Positions 62,001-64,000 are shown, counted from the first letter of the stretch. The stretch: 64,000 nt of DNA from Symsagittifera roscoffensis (GCF_963678635.1 NC_087071.1:44627095-44691094), one strand, 5' to 3'. A program made the numbers and translations. Notes: generated by a model from the letters alone, not told the origin.

Positions 62001-64000
62001 CAACAAAAACACTAATGAGCTCGGTTGGTGTAACAAACACAAAGTTGAAAAAAATCCAATGAACTCAAGAAAACTGAAAAAAAATTGACTTTAACTTGTT
62101 TGAAAAAATTTTAAACAAATTAAAAACAAACAAAAAAAGTTTCAAAAAATAGATATCACGTTTAAACTATTTGATTTTCCAGAATATTTATTGACTGTTA
62201 CTTTTTGGAGAAAACTAATCCTATTTAGGAATACTGGAATAATAGATAATGTTTTCATTCGGCTGGTAATTCTGAAAATGACAATCCAATTTGGAAAAAG
62301 AAGTCATTCACAACTTTTCACTCCATGTGAAAGTTTGTTATTCAAAAGCGTAACTTGCTTCCCTTTTTCGAATGAATTTAATTGGATCTGAGAGAAATTG
62401 AAAATCGAAAAGCAGACTTCTTTAAGAAAAAAAAGCGAGAAAAACAACACGACCTATGGACAAATGTTAGTGTCTTCACTACGTTTATTGACACTTAATA
62501 AATTAGTTTCAACTTGAAAAAAAAAATCTTGAAATTCTGAAACTTCTTACTTACGCACCAACATCAGAAAAAATACTTTTAGTTTAGTCAGATTGCTCTT
62601 ATAGATATTACGCTTTATCTTTCAGACTATAACCTGTCTAACTATATCTAATTAGTTAATTATAATCATTACTAACTATAATATCTAGCTATACTCATTT
62701 GTAATACAGTAGTGCTCACCTGACGTGCACTTGACAGGTGTGACCTTGACAATTATTGTCTGTTCTTCTCCCACCTCCACTACTCCGCCTTCTTCAGATG
62801 GGGCAGGCTGGACACTGACTAACACCACTTCTACTTTGGACACATCCACCTCCTCGGAGAACTCGAACGAGATATCCAAGGGGCTGGACAGTTTCTGAAA
62901 CATCACAACCACTATCAACTTTCTTTACAAATCAAGCACTGCAGCTTTTCACACATACCCATTCCTGCTTTTCGCACTCCCCTTTAGGGTTGGTGATGGG
63001 GGGGGGTGATATTTGCGGCTGTTTGCACAGCGCGTCGGGTTCACCACCGGAAAGCGGGACTTCCGGACCCAAATTCAGATTCCTAGTGAACTTTAATTGA
63101 GTTCACTAAACACTGCCTTACGAGCCAGCCTTACAGGACTTCAATACGTATGTATCAATTTATCAATGAAAAAACTTGATTTCTACAGAAGCTTGTAAAA
63201 GGCAATCCAAAATTCATGTTTCCGCTGACATTCCCGGAATTCAGTTGTTCATCTCCAATAAAAATCTTACGTGGGACCTATGGTGTAGTGCATTTCCATT
63301 TATGACATTGTTCGTTATAACTAATTTAAGTACAAAATAATAACTAATTGTTAATGTTTAACTGACCACTTCAGTGATGTCGTGGTACAGAACATCAGGG
63401 ATCACTTCATTTCCCTCCTCGTCAAACAATTCGAACTTGACCACAAACAAACTGCTGGAATCGCCTTCTACTTTCACGTCCAGACCGACCAGCGGACGGA
63501 AGTCGTCCTGAAAATGGGCAATAGTCATTATCATAATCATCATCATCACCATCGTCATCATAATATAATTATCTTATTTATCATTATCATAGTTGCGTTT
63601 ATTTTTTCACCCCTTTTAGAACTCGCTCGCTTTTGAGAGGGTACACTTGCATAATCTGAATATAGGCTCCTCGGTAATACAAACAAACAGAAAAAGATGT
63701 TTTTAAAAAATCTTTTTTTTGGTTATATTCGTTTTTGCAATCGGATATAAAAAACAAAGTTTTTTAAATTTTGTCAATAAATCGGCAAATTTTTCGAAGT
63801 GACATTTACATTCTATATCAAAAAAGATAAATATTCAACTTACTTAGTTTTAGATAACAACTTCTCGATGACAACAGATCAATTGTGCTGAAGGCCTTCA
63901 TGTCAAAATTCAAGTTTTATCAACTTTCAAAAAACGGCTAGAAAAATTGGCAAGTTTCCAAATGAATTTAAACTTAAAAGAACACATTGTTACTACAATG
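1914..64000 (-). CDS. Giant modular mucin-like secreted glycoprotein (3' part of gene, 39 exons)
   Basis: One minus-strand gene: 39 predicted exons between 63507 and 1914 splice into a continuous frame of 6,974 residues. Window-protein order: module remnant (residues 1-105), Thr-rich linker and mucin array B (106-2260), seven cysteine-bounded beta-rich modules (about 2262-3553), mucin array A (about 3585-6690), then a cysteine-rich tail with a TIL domain and TSP1-like core (6703-6974). Likely role, by analogy with gel-forming mucins and SCO-spondin, is an extracellular gel or matrix polymer; the Thr/Ser/Pro arrays should be heavily O-glycosylated and the tail may cross-link. All junctions use GT/AG and phases agree throughout, which would be very unlikely for unrelated genes. 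The 5' end, signal peptide and promoter are off the right edge. Alternatively two neighbouring genes might be split inside the 11.9 kb intron (21444-33318); the phase-2 match and completion of the last module across it argue against that. Confidence 0.85.
2596..2706 (-). CDS. Exon 38: cysteine-rich tail
   Basis: Acceptor TTTCTAG, donor GTAAGC at 2590-2595, phase 0 to 0, 37 residues: [18 protein letters not shown], then [19 protein letters not shown]. Potential N-glycosylation at NSS and NVT. The CxxxxC pair with a following Cys could belong to a VWC-like unit; this is not certain. Confidence 0.83.
3889..3967 (-). CDS. Exon 37: TSP1-like core
   Basis: Acceptor GTTTCAG, donor GTAAGA at 3883-3888, phase 2 to 0. 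Together with exon 36 it gives [17 protein letters not shown], which fits the CSxxCxGGxxxxRxxC core of thrombospondin type 1 repeats, then [13 protein letters not shown]. The match is short and partial. Confidence 0.8.
4453..4552 (-). CDS. Exon 36: cysteine-rich tail, segment before the TSP1-like core
   Basis: Acceptor CTTTCAG, donor GTAAGT at 4447-4452, phase 1 to 2. It reads [19 protein letters not shown] and ends FADEACS. The Trp near the start and the following Cys could correspond to a degenerate TSP1 beginning, but the usual WxxW is missing. Confidence 0.82.
5172..5303 (-). CDS. Exon 35: TIL domain, second half
   Basis: Acceptor TCTGTAG, donor GTATAC at 5166-5171, phase 1 to 1. [20 protein letters not shown] and TACSC complete the TIL domain. 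It is followed by [19 protein letters not shown], which leads into the next cysteine-rich unit. Confidence 0.87.
6580..6600. repeat. Homopolymer run of 21 G
   Basis: An uninterrupted G run on the plus strand, followed by AGGGAG. It is the longest of eight or so G runs in the window, all on the same strand; a second one, about 14 long, is at 6849-6862 just downstream of the exon 34 donor. Confidence 0.9.
6880..6984 (-). CDS. Exon 34: TIL domain, first half
   Basis: Acceptor CTTTTAG, donor GTTAGT at 6874-6879, phase 1 to 1. Over the junctions it reads [28 protein letters not shown] and GDQCMPG, followed in exon 35 by [17 protein letters not shown]. The Cys spacing and the CxPGCxCxxG motif are those of trypsin-inhibitor-like (TIL) domains found next to VWD/C8 in gel-forming mucins, VWF and SCO-spondin. 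Confidence 0.87.
7644..7702. repeat. Short tandem repeat, 18-base unit
   Basis: Three to four copies of the unit TTTTTCCAAACATGA plus a few bases, in the intron just downstream of the exon 33 donor. Low complexity, no coding content. Confidence 0.7.
7752..7925 (-). CDS. Exon 33: cysteine-rich tail, first segment
   Basis: Acceptor GGTGTAG at 7926-7932, donor GTGAGT at 7746-7751, phase 1 to 1. It reads [20 protein letters not shown], then [26 protein letters not shown] and EELTC over the junction. It has eight Cys, and NLTG is a potential N-glycosylation site. The spacing resembles the cysteine-rich segments that precede TIL domains in mucins and SCO-spondin, but I cannot assign a family. Confidence 0.8.
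8792..9020 (+). repeat. Eroded family-2 MITE-like copy
   Basis: Starts TCGTATAAGGGG then CCTGACTGCCTTTCATG, and ends with CATTCCGTTGTTTCTTTCGAAAATC, with scattered matches to the fuller copies at 22251-22769 and 44938-45449. Shorter and more diverged than these. Confidence 0.5.
9425..9870 (+). repeat. Dispersed repeat family 3, copy a
   Basis: Shares with 40620-41060 the anchor GAAACTAGAAGTCGATCACG, the following AT-rich body and a tail including GCGTTCA and TTACCGCAA/TTACTGCAA. Pieces also lie at about 2790-2920 and 24895-25375. No coding region or terminal inverted repeat was noticed, so the class is open. Confidence 0.6.
10591..11510 (+). repeat. Element X, copy 1, with internal minisatellite
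   Basis: Begins GCAAGCCCGCCTCC and ends near CATAGCGCATTTCGGC. The body is a run of degenerate tandem units of about 85 bases with core phrases AAGCAAGCTAT, GCGATGAAACTTTGA, TATTTCAAGTTATTTCA and GCGAATCGGTTTGCG. Beyond the array comes a unique tail with TGAACTGAGTTCATC and CTTCTCTTAAACGTTAAGC. The same head, array and tail occur in two longer copies at 26491-29690. Confidence 0.75.
11707..11713 (-). CDS. Exon 32: predicted 7-base micro-exon
   Basis: The minus strand reads TTGTTTTAACAG, then CCTACGG, then the consensus donor GTGAGT (11701-11706). Exon 31 ends in phase 0, whereas exon 33 needs a phase-1 partner to give the cysteine-rich frame; seven bases supply exactly that shift, producing A-P-T-V-C-E-T over the junctions. 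No other acceptor/donor pair giving this shift was seen in the 3.8 kb intron, though I could not search exhaustively. Confidence 0.55.
11891..11965 (-). other. Read-through extension of exon 31 with hydrophobic end
   Basis: If the donor GTAAAT at 11960-11965 is not used, translation continues for 24 codons ([14 protein letters not shown], then [10 protein letters not shown]) to a TGA at 11891-11893. The last ten residues are hydrophobic and end exactly at the stop. An AATAAA reads on the minus strand at 11735-11740, about 150 bases on. This may be an alternative, shorter 3' end; it may equally be chance intron sequence. Confidence 0.3.
11966..21443 (-). CDS. Exon 31: end of module U7 and giant Thr/Ser/Gly/Pro mucin block (array A)
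   Basis: A single 9,478-base exon, 3,159 codons, phase 2 to 0. Acceptor TTTTTGCACAG at 21444 and rightwards; donor GTAAAT at 11960-11965. It opens with [13 protein letters not shown], completing module U7, then a unique stretch [20 protein letters not shown], then about 8.4 kb of [13 protein letters not shown] and TTSGPV units, then about 0.85 kb of VPPTTSGPS units, and ends near [11 protein letters not shown]. The array is free of Cys and almost uncharged, with Thr or Ser every two to four residues. It is expected to be a heavily O-glycosylated extended rod over 3,000 residues long. The reverse strand is also open over this span, but only as a by-product of the repeat. Confidence 0.9.
12036..12890 (-). 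repeat. Array A C-terminal part: 27-base VPPTTSGPS units
   Basis: About 31 tandem units of exactly 27 bases, plus-strand form GGTCCAGATGTGGTTGGAGG plus seven bases. They translate to VPPTTSGPS, with FPPTTSGPS enriched in the last third (nearest 12036). The change from V to F and from GAT to GAG on the plus strand moves in blocks along the array, showing local unit spread. Confidence 0.9.
12890..21310 (-). repeat. Array A main part: [13 protein letters not shown] higher-order repeat
   Basis: Built from 4-residue (TSGP, TPGP) and 5-residue (TTSGP) units arranged in longer blocks of the form [16 protein letters not shown] plus PTTSGPV, about 23-27 residues. Rare marked variants recur together: TSEPTTSG with SGPRPGP near 18302, 18951 and 19920, and a GAAGTA (TTS) variant near 17700, 17910, 18542, 19328, 19527 and 20367. 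This shows duplication of blocks of several hundred bases rather than single units. Confidence 0.9.
22251..22769 (+). mobile_element. Family-2 MITE-like element, copy 1
   Basis: Left end ACAAGACTGCTCGTATC, an internal palindrome CAGGGCGAAGCCCTG, then TGTTCCGACTGCC; right end GAAAGTCGGAACA. TGTTCCGACT and AGTCGGAACA form a terminal inverted repeat of at least ten bases. The body is AT-rich and non-coding. Further copies: 44938-45449, 50852-51275, 51430-51881 (inverted) and an inverted left end at 24000-24046. Confidence 0.65.
23990..24046 (-). repeat. Family-2 left end, inverted
   Basis: On the minus strand it reads CTGTATCAGAGCAGAGCCCTG then AATGTTCCGACTGACC, matching the left ends at 22251 and 50852. 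The rest of the copy should extend leftwards, but I cannot place its other end. Confidence 0.55.
24895..25375 (+). repeat. Dispersed repeat family 3, copy b
   Basis: Shares with 40848-40980 the phrases TACAGACCGTGATTATGGC/TACAGATCGTGATCATAGC, CACTTT, and CACTAACGCTC followed by CTAGTGTAA/CTAATGTAA. The tRNA-like segment at 25089-25169 sits inside it and is missing from the other copies. Confidence 0.55.
25089..25169 (-). repeat. tRNA-like sequence (SINE head or tRNA pseudogene)
   Basis: Minus strand: GTCTGTGGCTGAGTGGTTAG then GCGTTAGACTTA, later GATCGAATCTGAGACC. TGGCTGAGTGG fits a pol III A box and GATCGAATC a B box, as in Ser/Leu-type tRNAs. The two ends do not pair into a proper acceptor stem, so it is not called as a functional tRNA gene. 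Confidence 0.5.
26491..28080 (+). repeat. Element X, copy 2
   Basis: Head AAGCAAGCCCGTTTC, degenerate minisatellite, tail with TTGAACTGAGTTCAT and CATAGCGCATTAGGAC. About 1.6 kb. It is followed directly by copy 3 in the same direction. Confidence 0.75.
28081..29690 (+). repeat. Element X, copy 3
   Basis: Head TAGCAAGTCCGTCTCCG, a long degenerate array of the roughly 85-base unit, and tail CTCTTAAGCGTTGAGC with AGCAAATTCCGACTTCC. Head-to-tail with copy 2. No open frame of note; its mode of mobility is unknown. Confidence 0.75.
30700..31770. repeat. Degenerate tandem repeat cluster
   Basis: Diverged units of roughly 120-180 bases share AAAAACGGTC, a following AAAATCAAAAATTT tract, TTCCGAGGGC/TTCCGATGGC and GGGCGT. 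Occurrences of GGGCGT-like segments near 31245, 31424 and 31574 give the spacing. A related single unit may be at about 21660-21760. Short open frames on both strands have no recognisable content. Confidence 0.5.
32124..32245. repeat. Short tandem duplications
   Basis: Repeated phrase GATTACTTGCAGGTCAGTGA / GATTACTTACAGGTCGGTGA, followed by two to three copies of CTCTTGTACCAAAAAA. Low-copy slippage within the long intron. Confidence 0.7.
32411..33075 (+). mobile_element. Family-1 MITE-like element, copy A
   Basis: Left end ATTGTTCCGACCATTG; right end ATGGTCGGAACATTCTG, continuing GTGCTACTTGCACAG. The inverted pair TGTTCCGACCAT / ATGGTCGGAACA marks the termini. The body includes GTACC-AGAAATA-ATC and GAGTGATATATC phrases shared with copies at 42756-43407 (inverted), 43549-44100 and 52884-53436 (inverted). 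Non-coding. Confidence 0.7.
33104..33150 (-). repeat. Partial duplicate of the exon 30 end with a decoy donor
   Basis: About 45 bases copy the region 33294-33340 (190 bases away) with around six differences. It includes the last 18 coding bases of exon 30 and its donor: CACTGAAGTCCCAGACCG then GTTAGT at 33136 and leftwards. It lies inside the intron and lacks an acceptor, so it should not be an exon by itself. Confidence 0.6.
33319..33452 (-). CDS. Exon 30: module U7, fourth segment
   Basis: Acceptor TTTTCAG, donor GTTAGT at 33313-33318, phase 0 to 2. [19 protein letters not shown], then [18 protein letters not shown]. The module is completed only after the 11.9 kb intron, in exon 31, by [13 protein letters not shown]. 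This split of the last strand plus the phase match is the evidence that exons 30 and 31 are neighbours. Confidence 0.78.
34074..34211 (-). CDS. Exon 29: module U7, middle segment
   Basis: Acceptor TATTGCAG, donor GTAAGA at 34068-34073, phase 0 to 0, 46 residues: [19 protein letters not shown] to TRTQSPDA. A run of nine or more C on the transcript strand follows the donor almost at once (see findings). Confidence 0.82.
34919..35142 (-). CDS. Exon 28: module U7, first segment
   Basis: Acceptor TTTTCAG, donor GTAGAA at 34913-34918, phase 1 to 0, about 75 residues. [19 protein letters not shown], then [20 protein letters not shown], ending [10 protein letters not shown]. Acidic, with one Cys. 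Confidence 0.83.
35601..35729. mobile_element. 129-base element with perfect 20-base terminal inverted repeats
   Basis: CATTACGAGGCCAAACTGTG at 35601-35620 is answered by its exact reverse complement at 35710-35729. The centre contains a second inverted pair, GCGGATTCCGC and TTGCGGATCC, so the whole folds well. A perfect TIR suggests a young non-autonomous DNA element, or a conserved stem-loop. No other copy was seen in the window, and no clear target-site duplication. Confidence 0.7.
35787..35904 (-). CDS. Exon 27: module U6 end joined to start of module U7
   Basis: Acceptor TCGATAG, donor GTTAGT at 35781-35786, phase 0 to 1. VYGC closes U6; the next Cys, in [15 protein letters not shown], opens U7. 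As at the U4/U5 border there is no mucin linker. Confidence 0.8.
36765..36929 (-). CDS. Exon 26: module U6, fourth segment
   Basis: Acceptor TTCTCTTAG, donor GTAAAC at 36759-36764, phase 0 to 0, 55 residues, [17 protein letters not shown] to SPLSISTVQ. The pattern [19 protein letters not shown] corresponds to the strand pair before the terminal GC. Confidence 0.84.
37143..37319 (-). CDS. Exon 25: module U6, middle segment
   Basis: Acceptor GTGTGCAG, donor GTGAGT at 37137-37142, phase 0 to 0, 59 residues. [18 protein letters not shown], then [19 protein letters not shown]. The stretch [11 protein letters not shown] matches [15 protein letters not shown] of exon 9 in module U2. Confidence 0.86.
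37824..37941 (-). CDS. Exon 24: module U6, FGE segment
   Basis: Acceptor CATTTTAG, donor GTGAGA at 37818-37823, phase 2 to 0. [20 protein letters not shown] followed by [19 protein letters not shown]. Equivalent to exons 8, 17 and 20. Confidence 0.84.
38274..38385 (-). CDS. Exon 23: short linker and start of module U6
   Basis: Acceptor TTTTCAG, donor GTAAAT at 38268-38273, phase 1 to 2. [17 protein letters not shown] holds the linker and the first Cys of U6; it ends [10 protein letters not shown] just before the phase-2 intron. Note TTSGP in this short linker, the core unit of mucin array A. Confidence 0.82.
38714..38896 (-). CDS. Exon 22: module U5 end and Thr-rich linker
   Basis: Acceptor AATTTCAG, donor GTAATT at 38708-38713, phase 1 to 1. 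It reads [20 protein letters not shown], ends the module with VAFGSYAC and continues as linker [16 protein letters not shown], near-identical in design to linker exon 14. Confidence 0.83.
39160..39238 (-). CDS. Exon 21: module U5, third segment
   Basis: Acceptor TTTTTCAG, donor GTATGA at 39154-39159, phase 0 to 1, about 26 residues: [20 protein letters not shown] then LPVLNP. This is the only internal module intron in phase 1. Confidence 0.77.
39687..39879 (-). CDS. Exon 20: module U5, second segment
   Basis: Acceptor TTCTCTGCAG, donor GTCAGA at 39681-39686, phase 2 to 0. It starts [18 protein letters not shown] after the junction and ends LSDMEEHCK. It carries two Cys (LYCVS and EHCK) not seen at this place in the other modules. 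Confidence 0.8.
40305..40506 (-). CDS. Exon 19: module U5, first segment
   Basis: Acceptor AAATAG with a short pyrimidine tract, donor GTGAGT at 40299-40304, phase 1 to 2. It contains [20 protein letters not shown] and [19 protein letters not shown], ending before the phase-2 intron with VVMNM. Confidence 0.82.
40620..41060 (+). repeat. Dispersed repeat family 3, copy c
   Basis: Contains GAAACTAGAAGTCGATCACG, TACAGATCGTGATCATAGC and CACTAACGCTCGCAAGGTCG, matching copies a and b. It lies wholly in the intron between exons 18 and 19. Confidence 0.6.
41517..41721 (-). CDS. Exon 18: module U4 end joined to start of module U5
   Basis: Acceptor TTTTTAG, donor GTTCAA at 41511-41516 (weak, phase-compatible), phase 0 to 1. 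It reads [17 protein letters not shown] and ends module U4 with [10 protein letters not shown], followed immediately by [11 protein letters not shown], which opens U5. There is no Thr-rich linker at this border. Confidence 0.78.
42456..42546 (-). CDS. Exon 17: module U4, FGE segment
   Basis: Acceptor GTTTGCAG, donor GTGAGT at 42450-42455, phase 2 to 0. It starts [18 protein letters not shown], directly comparable with [16 protein letters not shown] in exon 24 of module U6. The shared phase-2 intron before this motif is a strong homology sign. Confidence 0.83.
42756..43407 (-). mobile_element. Family-1 MITE-like element, copy B (inverted)
   Basis: Reads on the plus strand from CATAGCCGGCTACTGTGC and AAATGTTCCCAGCAC to TTCAATGGTAGGAACAATAA. 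It is the reverse of copies A and C and about 0.65 kb long. With copy C it forms a closely spaced, oppositely oriented pair in the intron between exons 16 and 17. Confidence 0.65.
43549..44100 (+). mobile_element. Family-1 MITE-like element, copy C
   Basis: Left end TTGTTCCGACCGTTG, then AAATGGGGAGGAAC; right end CTATGGTCGGAACATTCTG with GTGCTATTTGCACA. Closest in sequence to copy A. No coding capacity. Confidence 0.7.
44171..44286 (-). CDS. Exon 16: module U4, second segment
   Basis: Acceptor CTTTGCAG, donor GTGAGT at 44165-44170, phase 0 to 2. It starts [19 protein letters not shown] and ends VSVRVIV before the conserved phase-2 intron. Confidence 0.83.
44645..44799 (-). CDS. Exon 15: start of module U4
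   Basis: Acceptor TTTCCAG, donor GTCACA at 44639-44644, phase 1 to 0. It begins [17 protein letters not shown], with the first module Cys, and is very acidic throughout (NEEETE, SSDPEG, SGEDE). Confidence 0.8.
44938..45449 (+). mobile_element. Family-2 MITE-like element, copy 2
   Basis: CAAGACTGCCAAGCCCTG then AATGTTCCGACTGCCTTTT; right end TTTCGTTACGAAAGTCGGAAC. The body is near-collinear with 22251-22769, sharing CCACACGCCATAT, GCTTCCTTGAACC and GTTAATAGCGCGAAATAT. Confidence 0.7.
45607..45693 (-). CDS. Exon 14: dedicated Thr/Pro linker exon
   Basis: Acceptor CTTTGCAG, donor GTGAGA at 45601-45606, phase 1 to 1, 87 bases: [20 protein letters not shown] and then [10 protein letters not shown] symmetric cassette made only of mucin-type linker between modules U3 and U4. 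It closely resembles the linker at the end of exon 22 ([16 protein letters not shown]), so the two probably share ancestry. Confidence 0.85.
46166..46328 (-). CDS. Exon 13: module U3, C-terminal segment
   Basis: Acceptor TTGTTGCAG, donor GTAAAA at 46160-46165 (weak), phase 0 to 1. It reads [15 protein letters not shown], then [17 protein letters not shown], and ends AELTLCK. An extra Cys in RLDC is unusual among the modules and might pair with the extra Cys in FSCDIE of exon 11. Confidence 0.78.
46378..46494. repeat. GAAA-type microsatellite
   Basis: An impure purine run of GAAA, GAAAGA and AAAAACGAAAGA units on the plus strand, just upstream of the exon 13 acceptor on the gene strand, where it reads as a long CTTT pyrimidine tract. 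Its position could strengthen that acceptor. Confidence 0.85.
46741..46905 (-). CDS. Exon 12: module U3, middle segment
   Basis: Acceptor CTCTTCAG, consensus donor GTAAGT at 46735-46740, phase 0 to 0, 55 residues, [17 protein letters not shown] to DGNLVSGL. The pattern [20 protein letters not shown] is strand-rich and lacks Cys. Confidence 0.85.
47111..47223 (-). CDS. Exon 11: start of module U3
   Basis: Acceptor TTTTTAG, donor GTATAA at 47105-47110, phase 1 to 0. [18 protein letters not shown] parallels [19 protein letters not shown] of module U2, which is the best pairwise evidence that the modules are homologous. Here the two segments are fused, so the phase-2 intron before the Phe is absent. 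Confidence 0.85.
47662..47848 (-). CDS. Exon 10: module U2 end and Thr-rich linker
   Basis: Acceptor GTTCTAG. The donor is probably GTACGC at 47656-47661, not consensus but the only site giving the phase needed by exon 11. Phase 0 to 1. It contains [19 protein letters not shown] and ends the module with LDSLKVVGC, followed by linker [14 protein letters not shown]. Without this donor the frame stops within four codons. Confidence 0.72.
47897..48125 (+). mobile_element. tRNA-derived SINE
   Basis: The head carries TAGTGAAGTGG (47903-47913), fitting the A-box pattern TRGYNNANNNG, and GTTCGAGGCC (47947-47956), a B-box variant, 34 bases apart. The body runs through CCAGCCCAGAAAAGTAACC, GTTCTTAAGCAGGGGCACA and GAGCTGTACAGCTCGTATG. 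A truncated inverted copy is at 890-1083, so it is dispersed. Confidence 0.75.
48574..48696 (-). CDS. Exon 9: module U2, third segment
   Basis: Acceptor TTAATCAG, donor GTAATT at 48568-48573 (weak but in frame), phase 0 to 0, 41 residues, [16 protein letters not shown] to GSTTNDTE. Strand-like [19 protein letters not shown] resembles the middle segments of modules U1 and U6. Confidence 0.75.
49082..49196 (-). CDS. Exon 8: module U2, second segment
   Basis: Acceptor ATCCAG, donor GTGAGT at 49076-49081, phase 2 to 0. It reads [20 protein letters not shown] and ends VIALVLSES. It is homologous in position to exons 17, 20 and 24, which start FGE, FDV and FGE. Confidence 0.8.
49958..49989. repeat. 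GT microsatellite with G run
   Basis: GTGTATGTGTGTGTGTGTGT followed by about a dozen G. On the transcript strand it reads as poly-C then CA repeats, 55-80 bases after the exon 7 donor. Confidence 0.85.
50041..50140 (-). CDS. Exon 7: Thr-rich linker and start of module U2
   Basis: Acceptor TTTGTAG, donor GTGAGT at 50035-50040, phase 1 to 2. A short linker [16 protein letters not shown] is followed by the first module Cys in [16 protein letters not shown]. The phase-2 intron falls just before the conserved Phe position, as in modules U4, U5 and U6. Confidence 0.85.
50852..51275 (+). mobile_element. Family-2 MITE-like element, copy 3
   Basis: Left end AACAAGACTGCTCGTATAC with GGGTGAAGCCCTGCATG and TTTCGACTGCATTTTC; right end TTTTCGAAAATCGGAACA. 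It faces copy 4 (51430-51881) in opposite orientation. Confidence 0.6.
51430..51881 (-). mobile_element. Family-2 MITE-like element, copy 4 (inverted)
   Basis: The right margin on the plus strand reads GGCAGTCGGAACATTCAGAG then ACTCTGATACAAGCAGTCTTG, the reverse complement of the family-2 left end. The left part contains CGAAGGAAGTGACGG and GTGCTCTGGTGG. Together with copy 3 it makes a 1.03 kb structure with matching outer ends. Confidence 0.6.
51945..52098 (-). CDS. Exon 6: module U1, C-terminal segment
   Basis: Acceptor TTTCACAG, donor GTAAGT at 51939-51944, phase 0 to 1. It reads [17 protein letters not shown], then [12 protein letters not shown], the module-ending strand plus GC. A further Cys lies in DFLACL. 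This is one of the clearest examples of the C-terminal signature. Confidence 0.87.
52555..52722 (-). CDS. Exon 5: module U1, middle segment
   Basis: Acceptor after a T-rich tract ending ATTCAG, donor GTGAGA at 52549-52554, phase 0 to 0, 56 residues, starting [20 protein letters not shown] and ending MFEPVPATE. Strand-like pattern [18 protein letters not shown]. It follows exon 4 directly in frame. Confidence 0.85.
52884..53436 (-). mobile_element. Family-1 MITE-like element, copy D (inverted)
   Basis: Plus strand from GTGCAAGTAGCAC then GTCCCGACCATATTC to CATAATTTCAGTTGTCGG and AACAATAA. Diverged but collinear with the other family-1 copies. Confidence 0.6.
53895..54155 (-). other. Unassigned open frame in the intron before exon 5
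   Basis: An 86-codon minus-strand frame starting [11 protein letters not shown], with the segments [18 protein letters not shown] and [17 protein letters not shown]. The composition is more protein-like (balanced, Gly/Pro/Cys-containing) than other chance frames in these introns. It has no obvious splice sites and is not needed by the mucin gene frame. It could be a remnant of a host gene or of an unrelated inserted element, or chance. I do not recognise it. Confidence 0.25.
55018..61505 (-). CDS. Exon 4: giant Pro/Ala/Thr mucin block (array B) and start of module U1
   Basis: A single 6,488-base exon, 2,162 codons, phase 1 to 0. Acceptor TTTAG at 61506-61510; donor GTAAGTC at 55011-55017. 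After [19 protein letters not shown], with its single Cys, comes a varied Thr-rich part (about 60900-61430), then roughly 5.7 kb of 27-base units translating as ATPAAPATV or ATPAAPATA. The array has no Cys, no aromatic residues and almost no charge. It ends [18 protein letters not shown], where the first Cys of module U1 appears. It should be a densely O-glycosylated rod. Opposite-strand and shifted frames are also open over long stretches, but these are by-products of the repeat; only this frame has splice sites and continues into the neighbouring exons. Confidence 0.9.
55128..58190 (-). repeat. Array B, homogeneous half (27-base units)
   Basis: A tandem array of 27-base units, on the plus strand of the form GGTGCTGCTGGTGTAGCCAC plus seven bases, encoding ATPAAPATV. 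Variants ATPAPPATP and ATPAAPATA recur in a patterned order, so blocks of several units look as if they were copied together. Ala and Val alternate at the ninth position. The homogeneity suggests recent expansion or gene conversion. Confidence 0.9.
58190..60900 (-). repeat. Array B, diversified half with higher-order duplication
   Basis: Here the 27-base unit is mixed with shorter ones and carries more Gly, Glu and Val substitutions ([29 protein letters not shown]). A long segment around 59000-59520 recurs around 59890-60300, sharing the order of variants [20 protein letters not shown] and [20 protein letters not shown]. This indicates segmental duplication of several hundred bases within the array. 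Confidence 0.8.
60900..61430 (-). repeat. Array B N-terminal part: duplicated TTTGA-type block
   Basis: Units of the type APAPTTTGA alternate with a rarer segment [20 protein letters not shown], which occurs twice about 190 bases apart (near 60980 and 61170), each followed by nearly the same sequence to GATPA. This block has more Thr per residue than the rest of array B and may be the older form of the linker. Confidence 0.8.
61710..61742 (-). CDS. Exon 3: 33-base Thr-rich linker exon
   Basis: A small exon with acceptor TTTTAG and a consensus donor GTAAGT (61704-61709). It is phase 1 on both sides and reads [12 protein letters not shown] across its junctions. Joining it restores the frame between exon 2 and the giant exon 4. 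Being a symmetric 1-1 cassette, it could be skipped without a frame change. Confidence 0.75.
62720..62894 (-). CDS. Exon 2: module U0, C-terminal segment ending in the conserved Cys
   Basis: Acceptor TTTCAG to the right, donor GTGAGC at 62714-62719, phase 0 to 1. It starts [15 protein letters not shown] and ends [12 protein letters not shown]. The last strand followed by Cys matches the ends of the other modules ([28 protein letters not shown]). The phase-1 end is the rule at module borders in this gene. Confidence 0.85.
63367..63507 (-). CDS. Exon 1 in window: module U0, middle segment
   Basis: Acceptor TTTTCAG at 63508-63514, donor GTCAGT at 63361-63366, phase 0 to 0, 47 residues from [15 protein letters not shown] to YHDITEV. 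Alternating hydrophobic residues ([11 protein letters not shown]) suggest beta strands. It corresponds to the middle segment of the repeated module also seen in exons 5, 9, 12 and 25. The beginning of this module lies in an exon to the right of the window. No earlier exon is recognisable between 63508 and 64000. Confidence 0.8.
63525..63592. repeat. ATC/ATT microsatellite
   Basis: Impure runs of CATCAT, CATTAT and CATAAT trinucleotides upstream of the exon 1 acceptor. Other small ones of the same kind are at about 30535-30570 (GATGAT) and 34225-34285. Confidence 0.8.

Larger units (their letters stand above)
61743..64000 (-). other. Introns at the right edge
   Basis: Introns 61743-62719, 62895-63366 and from 63508 to the edge. 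Contents: a G run at about 62998-63006 and an ATC/ATT-rich microsatellite at 63525-63592. I see no exon between 63508 and 64000; the next upstream exon must end in phase 0. Confidence 0.6.
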
